Source of the DNA: Nocardia sp. NBC_00508 | GTDB lineage: Bacteria; Actinomycetota; Actinomycetes; Mycobacteriales; Mycobacteriaceae | DNA: 64,000 nt | Assembly (NCBI RefSeq): GCF_036346875.1 | Contig: NZ_CP107852.1 | Span: 7,068,001 to 7,132,000 of the forward strand | Reading direction: 5' to 3' | Shown: positions 16,875-25,304 of the stretch, in pieces | Numbering within the stretch: the stretch's first letter is position 1 | Layout of the letters: each line of letters starts with the position of its first letter | Translations under genes and position numbers: made by a program | The notes under the pieces: generated by a model | What the model saw: the letters and a program-made list of their open reading frames with translations, nothing else | What the model was told of the DNA's origin: nothing | Database searches by the model: none

Positions 16875-16917
16875 CGCCGTCACGACGGTGTGTTACCTCA
16901 TGCGCGTCGTGACGGCG
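16875..16917. terminator. Strong hairpin downstream of the DUF899 gene
   Basis: CGCCGTCACGACG at 16875-16887 and CGTCGTGACGGCG at 16905-16917 are perfect 13-base inverted repeats around a 17-base loop, starting 37 bases after the DUF899 stop. There is no T-tract, as is common for high-GC hairpin terminators. An operator role cannot be excluded. Confidence 0.5.
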
Positions 16918-17273
16918 ACACTGGCGGCCGAGCGGGTCAGTGCTGTTCGACCTCCGAGGCAACCGGTCAACGGGTACGTTCATTCGGCAGGGCGCGCACT
17001 GAAAATGTGGCGATGAATCGTGAGCGGTGGCGTGTGAAATGGCCCGGCTATCGAACGGAGGAAGCGATACCGAACTGTAGTCGGACGGTGGGATCGGATA
17101 TTTCCCGAGCGGCCGCAGAGTGTTCAACGACCGCACGCGCTGAACGACTCGTCGAGTTGCGTTCCGCGCATCGCTGCGGGCATCAGGCGTCGGCGTACCG
17201 GCTTCTATCGGTACCAGCGCGCTGCCCTGGTAACGCAGGGAAGCTTCCGACGAACAAGGAGGTGCGTGCAGTA
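16918..17273. other. Upstream region of the DUF5996 gene
   Basis: Open in the DUF5996 frame back to 16890, but the encoded sequence is Arg/Ser/Cys-rich and unlike the family. It is read as untranslated upstream sequence. The only clear signal is AAGGAGG at 17256-17262 in front of the chosen start. Confidence 0.5.
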
Positions 17274-18221
17274 GTGACAGACACGGAGCCCTCACCCCGT
17301 CTGCGGGCGTGGCCTGCACTGCGCGTCGATGACTGGACTCCGACGCGCGAAACCTTGCACATGTGGACGCAGATCGTCGGCAAAATCAGACTCTCCCTGG
17401 CTCCGCTGGTCAACCACTGGTGGCAAGTCACCCTCTATGTCAGCCCGCGGGGACTGACCACCTCGGCTATTCAGCATTCGGTGGGCTCATTCGACATCGA
17501 GTTCGACTTCGTCGACCACCAGCTGCACATCCGGTCCAGCGATGGCCGATCCCGGCAGGTTGCGCTCGAACCCAAGCCGGTCGCCGCTTTCTACGCCGAA
17601 ACCATGGGCGCACTCGGCCAACTCGGAATTCCCGTACGGATTCAAGCCAGACCCAACGAGGTCGATCCGGCGATCCCTTTCGCCCACGACTACGAGCATC
17701 GATCCTACGATCCCACGGCCGCCACCTTGTTCTGGCGGCAATTGGTCGCCGCCGACCGCGTCATCCACGAGTTCCGGTCGTATTTCATCGGCAAGGTGAG
17801 CCCTGTGCACTTCTTCTGGGGAGCGATGGATCTGGCGTGTACCAGATTCTCCGGGCGGACCGCGCCGCGGCACCCGGGCGGTGCTCCGAACTGCGCCGAC
17901 TGGGTGATGGTCGAGGGCTACTCGCATGAATTGAGCAGCTGTGGATTCTGGCCGGGCGGCGGCGAGGAGGGCGCCTTCTACGCCTACGCATATCCGGAAC
18001 CCGACGGATTCGCCGACTACCGCGTCGGTCCGCGAGAAGCGTTCTACAGCCGACAGAACCGTCAGTTTCTGCTGCCGTACGAGGCGGTGCGCAACGCCGA
18101 AGCACCGGAGCGGGCGCTACTCGAGTTCCTCCATACGACGTATGAGGCCGCCGCCGAACTCGGCCACTGGGACCGCGCAGCCTTGGAGGTCGACCCGGGC
18201 CGCTGGGACCACAAGCGCTGA
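17274..18221 (+). CDS. DUF5996 family protein
   Basis: 315 aa from GTG 17274, chosen because AAGGAGG lies 11 bases upstream and the family similarity begins with W-P-A-L-R-V-D-D-W-T-P-T-R-E-T-L-H-M-W. Further family landmarks are P-L-V-N-H-W-W-Q-V-T-L-Y-V-S-P-R-G-L, V-H-F-F-W-G-A-M-D-L-A-C-T-R-F-S-G-R and W-P-G-G-G-E-E-G-A-F-Y-A-Y-A-Y-P-E-P. Function is unknown. Length is typical. It ends 27 bases before a VOC-fold gene on the same strand, so the two may form an operon. Confidence 0.9.
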   Translation: MTDTEPSPRLRAWPALRVDDWTPTRETLHMWTQIVGKIRLSLAPLVNHWWQVTLYVSPRGLTTSAIQHSVGSFDIEFDFVDHQLHIRSSDGRSRQVALEPKPVAAFYAETMGALGQLGIPVRIQARPNEVDPAIPFAHDYEHRSYDPTAATLFWRQLVAADRVIHEFRSYFIGKVSPVHFFWGAMDLACTRFSGRTAPRHPGGAPNCADWVMVEGYSHELSSCGFWPGGGEEGAFYAYAYPEPDGFADYRVGPREAFYSRQNRQFLLPYEAVRNAEAPERALLEFLHTTYEAAAELGHWDRAALEVDPGRWDHKR

Positions 18222-18248
18222 ATAACACAACACATCGGAGGTGTAGCC

Positions 18249-18704
18249 ATGACCGACCGTCAAGACCTACCAGCCCCCGAGCACGGGCTTGTCCTGACGC
18301 ATTTCTTGACAGTGCGCGACGTGGTTCGTTCACGCAATTTCTACGCCGACATCCTCGGCGGGCAAGTGGTTCTGGAGGAGAACCCCGCCATTGTCAAGGT
18401 CGCCAACAGCTGGATAATCATGAACCCGGGCGGTGGACCGACACCGGATAAGCCCGACGTAGTCCTGGCGCCGCCGCAGCCTGGCGACCCGGTCTCCTCG
18501 TTCCTCAATGTCCGGGTAGCCGACATCGCCGCCTTCTATTCGGAAGCGAAAGCCAAAAATGCACATTTCCTCACCGAACCACTGGATCGCAAGGCCGAGT
18601 TGCGGTGCTATCTACGCGATCCCGACGGCTATCTGATCGAGGTCGGCCAGGCCACCGGCATGCTTCACGGCGCTTTCGCCGACCGTGTAGTACGAGGCGG
18701 CTGA
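18249..18704 (+). CDS. VOC-fold (glyoxalase/bleomycin resistance-like) protein
   Basis: 151 aa; ATG at 18249 preceded by CGGAGGTG. A single vicinal-oxygen-chelate unit pair is visible: L-T-H-F-L-T-V-R-D-V-V-R-S-R-N-F-Y in the first half and D-P-D-G-Y-L-I-E-V-G-Q in the second, which carry the usual His and Glu metal ligands. Such proteins are small metal enzymes or antibiotic-binding proteins; substrate unknown. The stop is followed at once by a hairpin (18705-18724), so the DUF5996-VOC unit ends here. Confidence 0.88.
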   Translation: MTDRQDLPAPEHGLVLTHFLTVRDVVRSRNFYADILGGQVVLEENPAIVKVANSWIIMNPGGGPTPDKPDVVLAPPQPGDPVSSFLNVRVADIAAFYSEAKAKNAHFLTEPLDRKAELRCYLRDPDGYLIEVGQATGMLHGAFADRVVRGG

Positions 18705-18724
18705 GGTGGTCGGTGTCGACCACC
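18705..18724 (+). terminator. Hairpin immediately after the VOC gene
   Basis: GGTGGTCG (18705-18712) and CGACCACC (18717-18724) pair perfectly over an GTGT loop, starting at the base after the TGA stop. It is a likely transcription end, though no T-tract follows. Confidence 0.5.
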
Positions 18725-18929
18725 GCTTGAACAACGCGCTTCATCTCGGTTGTGGGTGTGCTGGAAGCCCGAGCGGCAAGGCGCGGGCCTGCACGCCGCC
18801 CGACCGCCGACTCCCATTGCTGGGAAGGCGAGGCTGGTGGGGCGCATCCCATCGCTGGTTACTTTCTGCGCGGCAGTCGGGCTCGGCACGACTCGTCGAG
18901 CCGGCGGACCAGGTGGTATTCACAAGCAC

Positions 18930-19211
18930 ATGTCGATGGCGATCGTCAATGGAATCCAGTTGAGCTACCAGATGGTCGGCGAGGGACCTTTGGTTCTGTT
19001 GATCATGGGCAGCGGCAGTCCGGGGCGGGCCTGGCGAACCTACCAGGTACCCGCCTTGGTACAGGCCGGCTTCCGGGTCGTGACGCTCGACAATCGAGGG
19101 ATCGCACCGTCCGAGGAGAGTGCCGACGGCATCACCATCGACGACATGGTCGCCGATTCGGCTGCGTTGCTCGAATATTGGGCAAACCCGCGCATGCCGT
19201 GGGTCACGTAG
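18930..19211 (+). pseudogene. Alpha/beta hydrolase, N-terminal fragment
   Basis: From ATG 18930 about 93 codons encode the first third of an alpha/beta hydrolase: V-N-G-I-Q-L-S-Y-Q-M-V-G-E-G-P-L-V-L-L, then I-M-G-S-G-S-P-G-R-A-W (oxyanion region) and V-V-T-L-D-N-R-G-I-A-P-S. It stops at 19209-19211 before any nucleophile elbow. The following DNA encodes a carrier-protein fragment in another frame, so a deletion junction lies near 19200. Confidence 0.7.
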
Positions 19212-19249
19212 GCGAGGTCGTCCGGACCGACAGCCGGGTACGCCGGGGG

Positions 19250-19438
19250 AGGCTGCGGTGCGGCATCGGGTGGCTCGCGGAAACCCTGAGCCTGCCGGAG
19301 TTCCATCCCGCGGACAGCTTCTTCGATCTCGGCGGCGAATCCATGGAAGCCGCAAAGCTCGCCCGACGGATCCGCACCGTCCTGGGTGTGGAGATGACGA
19401 TGCGCATGTTGCTCGAGCCCCTTCGCCCGCGCAATTAG
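19250..19438 (+). pseudogene. Peptidyl/acyl carrier protein (PCP/ACP) fragment
   Basis: A different plus frame encodes W-L-A-E-T-L-S-L, then D-S-F-F-D-L-G-G-E-S-M-E-A-A-K-L, the 4'-phosphopantetheine attachment motif (Ser after G-G-E), then A-R-R-I-R-T-V-L-G-V-E-M, and ends in TAG at 19438. This is a normal carrier-domain C-terminal half. No start codon or upstream adenylation domain is present. It is the tail end of a lost NRPS/PKS or of a free-standing carrier protein. Confidence 0.75.
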
Positions 19439-19525
19439 CTCCGCTGCTGTCGATTTCCGAACCGGAGTCAGTGAGCAGAGGATGACCGCAACGATCCGGT
19501 CGATGAGCCAGAATGAAACGCAGGT

Positions 19526-19985
19526 GTGGGTCTCACCGAACCGGCAACGCACTTGCGAGCGGATATCGCGGAATTCTGGCGCAGCCGACGCCGTCGGCAG
19601 CCGATATTCTGGCACGACAGTGCGCCCGGCCGGCCCGGATTCTGGGTTGTCTGCGGCTACGACCCGGCGCTGGCCATCTACCGTGACAGTAAGCGGTTCA
19701 CCTCACAGCGGGGCAACGTCCTGCTCACTCTGCTGGCCGGCCGGGACCATGCGGCGGGCAAAATGCTGGCGGTGACGGATCCGCCCCCGGCACACCGCTT
19801 GCGTCGGCTGATGACAGCGGCGCTGACGCGAGGCGCGGTGCGCGCGTTGGCGCCCCGCATCCGGGAACGAACCCGGCGAGTGGTGGCCGGGTTCGGGCAG
19901 TTTCGATTTCGCGCAAGAGATCGCCTCCTGTATCCCGATCTGGACCATGAACACCGGGCTGCGCCAAGGCTGGACCGAAGCCCGG
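19526..19985 (+). pseudogene. Cytochrome P450, N-terminal fragment with frameshift
   Basis: From GTG 19526 the frame encodes F-W-V-V-C-G-Y-D-P-A-L-A-I-Y-R-D-S-K-R-F-T-S, then V-T-D-P-P-P-A-H-R-L-R-R-L-M (the D-P-P-x-H-x-x-x-R helix C motif). Near 19890 the P450 sequence (S-F-D-F-A-Q-E-I-A) continues in a second frame. It ends by about 19940, far before the I helix and heme-binding Cys loop. It is dead as a P450 and belongs to the same decayed cluster as the two fragments before it. Confidence 0.75.
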
Positions 19986-20070
19986 CCGCTTGACTTGCCC
20001 GTCCGTGCCGAGTGACGGAACCGGCGGGGCGGGCCAGTCTGCCCGACCTGTCGGCGGGCAGACTGGGCAG

Positions 20071-21012
20071 GTGCCGATCTCACTGCCGCAGGACGTCGTC
20101 GACAATATCGGACAGGTGTTCGGGGAACGCGGGAAACGATGGCTCGCCGAGTTGCCACGCGTCGTGGATGCACGCTGCGCGGCATGGGAATTGGACGTGA
20201 TCGGGAACGGGTTCGGGGGCGGCACGCATTCCTACGTGGCTCCGGTTCGACGCAGCGACGGGTTGGTGGCGGTGCTGAAGGTTCCGGTTGTCGATGAGGA
20301 GAACGTCGGGGAGCCGACCGGGCTGTTCTGCTATCGGGGCGAGGGGGCCGTCCGCCTGTACGAATACGATTCCGGGTCTGGGGCGATGCTGCTCGAATGG
20401 GCACGGCCGGGGACGGAACTGGTAGACCAGCCCGGTTCTCCGAGTCTCGAAGGGCGGCCGGAGAACGTCGAGAAGGTCGAGCTCGCTTGCCGGTTGTACC
20501 GGCGGCTGCGGCGCGAACCCGTCAGCGTTCCGGAGGGATATCCCGTGCTGCCCGCGGCCGCCGACATGGTGGCGGACTGGAACCGGCTCTTCGCCGATCC
20601 GAAACTCACTTTGTTGCAGGTGGTTCCAGCACTGCTGCTCGAGCGGGCAGCGGAATGGTGTGCAAAGCTGGCGGTGCCCGACGGGCCGCTGCTGGCGGTC
20701 AATCGGGACACCCACCTCGGCAATATCGTCGCGGCCGAGCGGGAACCATGGCTGCTCATCGATCCGAAGGCGTATCTGGGTGAGGCGGCCTTCGACGCGG
20801 GATTCCTGGTGATGATCCAGGTGCAGAGTGCGCCCGAGCCGCAGCATGCTGGGAGGGTCATCGAGCGCACCGCGACCGCACTGGACGTCGATGCCGATCG
20901 CGCCCGCGGCTGGGCGTTCATGCGTGCCATGGAGGAAATCGTCTGGGCCGTCGAAGACGGGGAACCGGACGATCTGCGACTGCACCTGGCGGTCGCGAAC
21001 GCACTGGTTTGA
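20071..21012 (+). CDS. Aminoglycoside/hydroxyurea-type antibiotic kinase homologue (APH(6)-like)
   Basis: About 313 aa from GTG 20071; the open frame reaches back to 19990 but the family similarity starts here. The protein-kinase-like core is visible: G-G-G-T-H-S-Y-V-A-P (nucleotide loop), V-A-V-L-K-V-P (lysine), L-L-E-W-A-R-P-G-T-E-L (hinge), N-R-D-T-H-L-G-N-I-V (catalytic Asp and Asn, usually H-G-D-L-H-x-x-N) and L-L-I-D-P-K-A-Y-L-G-E (metal-binding Asp). This is the pattern of the PF04655 family. Members phosphorylate streptomycin or related compounds, but many actinobacterial homologues have no known substrate. Resistance activity is not proven by sequence. Confidence 0.82.
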   Translation: MPISLPQDVVDNIGQVFGERGKRWLAELPRVVDARCAAWELDVIGNGFGGGTHSYVAPVRRSDGLVAVLKVPVVDEENVGEPTGLFCYRGEGAVRLYEYDSGSGAMLLEWARPGTELVDQPGSPSLEGRPENVEKVELACRLYRRLRREPVSVPEGYPVLPAAADMVADWNRLFADPKLTLLQVVPALLLERAAEWCAKLAVPDGPLLAVNRDTHLGNIVAAEREPWLLIDPKAYLGEAAFDAGFLVMIQVQSAPEPQHAGRVIERTATALDVDADRARGWAFMRAMEEIVWAVEDGEPDDLRLHLAVANALV

Positions 21013-21034
21013 TCTCAGCGGCAATACTGGACCT

Positions 21035-21400
21035 TGCCTCCCGACAGAGATGCTGTCCAGTTTCTCGACATCGACGTGGATCAACGCGCCGGGGTGTGGG
21101 TGTTCGTAGCGGCGGATCATCTCGCCGGTGCGGATGTCGATGTGCGACAGCCGGTTCAACCGGCGCCGCATGCACGCTCGAGGTCGGCATCACAACCACA
21201 ATGCGACCGCCTGTGGGGACAGTCGTTTGCGTCAGCGCAGATCCACGATCATGCGAACCACCGGCGCCGGGGTGCGGTTCGAGCCGTGATGCGGACGGCT
21301 GGACCCGTCGGACATCCCGGCTACGCCATACCGGGACTGCCAGCGGTTGACGCCGGTATCTGGGGCAGCCGATCGGCGCCGCGCCGTGGTGGTCGTTGCG
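21035..21400 (-). pseudogene. IS481-family transposase remnant
   Basis: The minus strand carries S-R-P-H-H-G-S-N-R-T-P-A-P-V-V-R-M-I, a TGA, then R-K-R-L-S-P-Q-A-V-A-L-W-L; in a shifted frame G-M/V-M-P-T-S-S-V-H-A; then R-L-N-R-L-S-H-I-D and I-R-R-Y-E-H-P-H-P-G-A-L-I-H-V-D-V. These are consecutive landmarks of IS481 transposases, ending at the first catalytic Asp (I-H-V-D-V). Stops and frameshifts interrupt it, and the rest of the catalytic core is missing. Confidence 0.8.
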
Positions 21401-21467
21401 AGATAGAATGTAGCTGCACGGTTCCCGTGCTCCGGTGATCGTTGTTCGGTAAAGGGAGTCCGAGCGG

Positions 21468-22673
21468 ATGGATCGCCGGAACAAGGGGATCAGTCGGCGC
21501 AGTCTACTGTTGGCGGCCGGAGCCTCGATCGCACTCACCGGGATGGCGCAACCGACGCAGGCAGGGATGATCACGCGGAAGGTGTCCGTCGGCCCCGGGG
21601 AGCCCGGGAAGCGGGCTGACCTGGCCGAACAGGCGATCTTGCAGCGACACGTGCGCACGCTTTGGGGCCGGCCGCGGATGCGGCTGGGCATGCTGGTCTG
21701 GCCGGCGTCCTTGCTGGACCAGTCGTTCGTGCGATGGTGCTACTGGTGGCAAGCCCACCTTCTCGACTGTGCGGTGGACGCCGCGTATCGCGCCCGCACT
21801 CCCGAACGCATCGACCGGGTCGTCGCCCTCGCACGCGGTATCCGGACTCGCAATCTCACCGGCTGGACCAACCAGTACTACGACGATATGGCGTGGCTGG
21901 TGCTGGCGCTCGAACGCACCGACCGGCTGCTCGGTGTCCGGTTCAGCGACGCCATCGGGGACCTGCGGGGCGCCTTGATCGACGGCTGGAACCCGGCCGT
22001 CGGTGCGGTGCCCTGGCGGTCCGGCGACGATTTCTACAACACCCCTGCGATCGGTCCGACCGGTATCGCTATGGCGCGATTGGGCGAATTGTCCCGCGCC
22101 CGACAACTTGCCGATTTCTTGCACACCCGATTACGCGATACCGACAGCGGCCTGATCCTCGACGGTGTTCATGAGCCCGGTGGACGAGTGGACCGGACTA
22201 TCCACACCTACAGCCAGGGCGTGATCATCGGGCTGGAAACCGAGCTGGCAGTGCGTACAGGCGAATCGAGCCATCACAGCCGCGTGGCAGCACTCGTTGC
22301 CGCAATCGAGGACCGGGTCACGGACGCGGGGGTGATCGCCGCGGCCTCCGGGGACGACTCCGGGCTGTTCATGGGTATCCTCGCCAGGTATCTCGCTGAA
22401 GCCGCACTGGCCTTGGACAACACCACCGCCGCGGATATCGTGCACGCTTCCGCGCGGGCGGCCTGGGAACACCGCGCCGAGGTGGACGGGCTACCTCTGT
22501 TCGGTCCGGACTGGACCCGCGCGGTCACGGTGTCGGAACATCCAAGTACCTTTCCCCCGCTCGCGCGCTCGTCCGCCGCTTCGTCGACGAACCTTAGCCG
22601 CGATCTCTCGGTACAGCTGAGCGGGTGGATGCTGCTCGAAGCGGATTACCAGCTCACCGCCGCGGGACGCTGA
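21468..22673 (+). CDS. Tat-exported glycoside hydrolase family 76 (endo-alpha-1,6-mannanase-like)
   Basis: 401 aa; the ATG at 21468 follows AAAGGGAG. A twin-arginine signal (S-R-R-S-L-L-L-A-A-G at residues 9-18) with an A-Q-A-type end near 32 directs export. The catalytic GH76 signature is W-T-N-Q-Y-Y-D-D-M-A-W-L, with the paired Asp at 139-140. Other GH76 features are W-W-Q-A-H-L-L-D-C near 93 and T-Y-S-Q-G near 245. The fold is an (alpha/alpha)6 barrel acting on alpha-1,6-mannan. In mycolata a target could be the mannan backbone of lipomannan or fungal mannan; this is inference. The gene stands alone. Confidence 0.88.
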   Translation: MDRRNKGISRRSLLLAAGASIALTGMAQPTQAGMITRKVSVGPGEPGKRADLAEQAILQRHVRTLWGRPRMRLGMLVWPASLLDQSFVRWCYWWQAHLLDCAVDAAYRARTPERIDRVVALARGIRTRNLTGWTNQYYDDMAWLVLALERTDRLLGVRFSDAIGDLRGALIDGWNPAVGAVPWRSGDDFYNTPAIGPTGIAMARLGELSRARQLADFLHTRLRDTDSGLILDGVHEPGGRVDRTIHTYSQGVIIGLETELAVRTGESSHHSRVAALVAAIEDRVTDAGVIAAASGDDSGLFMGILARYLAEAALALDNTTAADIVHASARAAWEHRAEVDGLPLFGPDWTRAVTVSEHPSTFPPLARSSAASSTNLSRDLSVQLSGWMLLEADYQLTAAGR

Positions 22674-22838
22674 GCCCACCGCAGCCGGGTGCAGTGGGCC
22701 GACGGCATGAGCCGATAAGATTCGGCCGTTCAAGCCGAAGAGACCAGCCGGGCAGCCGATCTGCGCGTGGTCCGTCGGGTGGATGCCACCGTTATCAGCT
22801 GCGGTGGCAGCCACTCAACGCGGCTGCGGGACAGTGAG

Positions 22839-24119
22839 TCAGATCGGCAGCGGGTCGGCTCCCAGTGTTTGTGTCCGATTCGCCGCCGACAAGCGCACCA
22901 TGCGAAAGCCTTCCTCGATCATTTCCCGCTCATAGTCGCGCACCGCATCCAGAAGTGGGCGACCGGAAGTCACCGCGGTCAGCGCCGTGGCGAGGGCAGC
23001 GGCGTCCCGCAACGCGATATTCGCACCTGCGCCGGCAGCTGGGCTCATAGCGTGGATGGCGTCGCCGAGCAAGGTCACGTTCGATGTCGGCCACGGTGGG
23101 ACGGGAACGCTGGAGCGCACGGTGATCGGGTAGACGCTCGAGAGAGCCCATCCCTCGACGATCCTGGTCACCAGCGGATGCCAACCGGAAAGGCGCTCGA
23201 GCACCATGTCGCGCAGTCGCCGACCGGAAGCAGCGCGCAGTTCCGAGTCTGATAGCCCGAGTTGATCGAGACGGCTACCGAACATCACGGCAAGGCTGTC
23301 CTCGGTCGGCTCGAAAGCCACCTCGGGTGCCAACCGAGACGCGGCTTCCGCCGGTGGCTGACGATACTGCACCGGCGCGATGCCCACGAACCGATTACCC
23401 GGTCCGACAACCGAATTGAAGACGCTGACCATCTCGGGCGGCAGCGCGCGGTGCAGATCGGGTGTCAGTGGCAGCCGGCCGTAGATCAGGCGGACCTGGG
23501 AATCCACGACCCGCGCGTGGGGCAGACGCTGGGCGCGAATCACCGAACCGACACCATCGGCAGCGACCAGCACCGAACCTTGCGCAGAGCCGCCATCGGC
23601 GAACCATGCCGTGACGGTGCCTTTATCGCTGTCGTATCCCACGCAACGGCGGCCGAAATGGACGATGCCATCGAGGCCTGTGAGAAGGACCCGGCGTAGG
23701 ACCTGCCGGTCGATGACGGTGTGCGCGGGCATGATGTCGCCGTCGGTGGCCGACCCCGGCGCCGGATCGTCCAGAGTGAAAACCCCGGTCGGACGCAGTT
23801 GGTGGTCGAAACCGTTTGCGTTCGGAGCCGGTCGGCCGGCGATGGCCGCGACGAGCCCGAACAGGTGCGGTGGCAGGGTCGCCGACAGCGCCTGTCGACC
23901 GCGTCCATCGAGGTGCAGCCGGTGGCCCTGGGCGCGCACGGCCGCGGAGGTATCCCGCTCGTAGACGGCAACACTGATCCCGGCACGGCGTAGCCCCTGC
24001 GCGAGGCAGAGCCCACCCAAACCGGCGCCGATCACAATCACATGTGGATGCGCCCGCCGCGGACCGGGAGAAATGGGGAAACGTCGACATGATTCGGGAC
24101 TGATCAAGACACACCTCAC
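22839..24119 (-). CDS. FAD-dependent monooxygenase
   Basis: About 426 aa from GTG 24119; a frame extends back to 24278 but that part is not protein-like. The FAD motif is I-G-A-G-L-G-G-L-C-L-A-Q-G-L near residue 28, the D-G motif is A-A-D-G-V-G-S-V-I-R, and the late motif is L-L-G-D-A-I-H-A-M-S-P. It belongs to class A flavoprotein hydroxylases. A small hairpin (24122-24137) lies between a strong AGGAGG and the chosen start, so the exact start is uncertain. It is convergent with the GH76 gene and has no obvious partner. Confidence 0.82.
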   Translation of the reverse strand: MRCVLISPESCRRFPISPGPRRAHPHVIVIGAGLGGLCLAQGLRRAGISVAVYERDTSAAVRAQGHRLHLDGRGRQALSATLPPHLFGLVAAIAGRPAPNANGFDHQLRPTGVFTLDDPAPGSATDGDIMPAHTVIDRQVLRRVLLTGLDGIVHFGRRCVGYDSDKGTVTAWFADGGSAQGSVLVAADGVGSVIRAQRLPHARVVDSQVRLIYGRLPLTPDLHRALPPEMVSVFNSVVGPGNRFVGIAPVQYRQPPAEAASRLAPEVAFEPTEDSLAVMFGSRLDQLGLSDSELRAASGRRLRDMVLERLSGWHPLVTRIVEGWALSSVYPITVRSSVPVPPWPTSNVTLLGDAIHAMSPAAGAGANIALRDAAALATALTAVTSGRPLLDAVRDYEREMIEEGFRMVRLSAANRTQTLGADPLPI

Positions 24120-24121
24120 CA

Positions 24122-24137
24122 GAGTCGGAAACGACTC
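24122..24137. promoter_or_regulatory. Small hairpin in the leader of the FAD monooxygenase gene
   Basis: GAGTCG (24122-24127) and CGACTC (24132-24137) pair over a 4-base loop. On the minus strand this sits between AGGAGG (24142-24147) and the first good start at 24119, so it could bring the two to proper distance or act as an operator. Weak evidence. Confidence 0.3.
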
Positions 24138-24430
24138 CCACCTCCTCGATGCCACCAGGCACCGAGAAACCAGTCGGTGAGGCCGAAGCCCTCGAAAGCC
24201 CATGGGCTCTCCGGTGAGTAGACCCGACCAACATACACGAGAACAAACGTCATTCTCACGAGCCGTTCCAGTCGGCACCGTGGCAGCCGATTACTCAGTG
24301 CCACTGCGTTGTCTGCGCGGCCTTCCTGAGGAACCCGTCGGCCGACTCGGCTCCTATCTCGCCCCGATAATCAACGTCTCCCCGGTTGAAGGGCGTGTGT
24401 AGTGGCCAAGTCCCCCTCCGCAACCTCGGA

Positions 24431-25189
24431 TCAATGGTTCGCTGCTGTGAAGTAGCCGTGTGTCGCGCGCCCGCTCGGCAACCCGCCGACGGTGGGTGCA
24501 GGCCTTGAATTCGTGCCCGTACCTGCTCGAGCCAGGGCGGCACGGCCTCGTGCGTACGCGATGACGTTCTCTGCGTAGGCCGACGTGTCCCGCCCGGCGA
24601 AGCACGCTCGGAGTTGGATGAATGCGTCCTCCAGTTGCGGTCCCGGTCCGCGGTCGGCGAGCAGGACGACGATCGCCTCCCAGGTCCCGATCTGCGGGTC
24701 CGGGAGGGTCAACAGTTCGTCGAGGTACCGGCCCGGTTCCAGCAGCCGCAGGGCCCGGCGCGCGTAGGCGTGTACGCGCCGGGGCAGCTCGGCGCGGATC
24801 GCGTCGACGTCTGTCTGCAGCGCCCGGCCCGGTTGTGTCGGGTCGACCTGCAGGGACCACAACTCGGTCAGATCGTCCGGCATACCATGGTCGTTGATCA
24901 GCCCGGGGCCGGTCGCCTGCTCGAGCGGCATGAGCGGGAGACCCAGCTGCGCATTGCGCCAGTTACAGAATTCCCACCAGGCGGTCGGTGTAGCGCTGAG
25001 GTTCAGGCCGAATTTGAGCTCCTGGTGCCCGCCGGTCCAGGTACGCAGTGTCCGGGTGCGGCAGACCGACGCCGCACCACCCGGCGCTACTCGCACCCAC
25101 ATGGCTTGCGAGCCGTGAAAGCCATACGGCTGCAGCAGCTTTCCCGCGTCGCGCGTCAGTCGGCGCAACGCAGAGTCCGGTCCGGCCAT
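24431..25189 (-). CDS. DUF4304-like hypothetical protein
   Basis: 252 aa from ATG 25189. The N-terminal half reads L-L-Q-P-Y-G-F-H-G-S-Q-A-M-W-V-R-V, then H-Q-E-L-K-F-G-L-N-L-S-A and W-W-E-F-C-N-W-R. This has the layout of DUF4304-type proteins (a basic helix, G-F and W/Y, then an N-L strand). The C-terminal half is helical. Function is unknown and no signal peptide is present. The upstream base context has no strong ribosome-binding site, so the start could shift slightly. It is not close enough to a neighbour to be in an operon. Confidence 0.6.
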   Translation of the reverse strand: MAGPDSALRRLTRDAGKLLQPYGFHGSQAMWVRVAPGGAASVCRTRTLRTWTGGHQELKFGLNLSATPTAWWEFCNWRNAQLGLPLMPLEQATGPGLINDHGMPDDLTELWSLQVDPTQPGRALQTDVDAIRAELPRRVHAYARRALRLLEPGRYLDELLTLPDPQIGTWEAIVVLLADRGPGPQLEDAFIQLRACFAGRDTSAYAENVIAYARGRAALARAGTGTNSRPAPTVGGLPSGRATHGYFTAANH

Positions 25190-25304
25190 GCCAGCAGATT
25201 AGCGGCACGCACCGACACAAGCGGATCAGCAACCATCCCGGACTCCCCAACGCAGCCACTGGTCGGTGGACGGCTGAAGATCGCCGCCGTGATGTTCAGG
25301 CGGT

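Noticed and set aside
20080..21171. 363-codon minus frame covering the kinase gene
   Set aside because: Only its first ~45 codons resemble the IS481 transposase; the rest is antisense shadow of the kinase.
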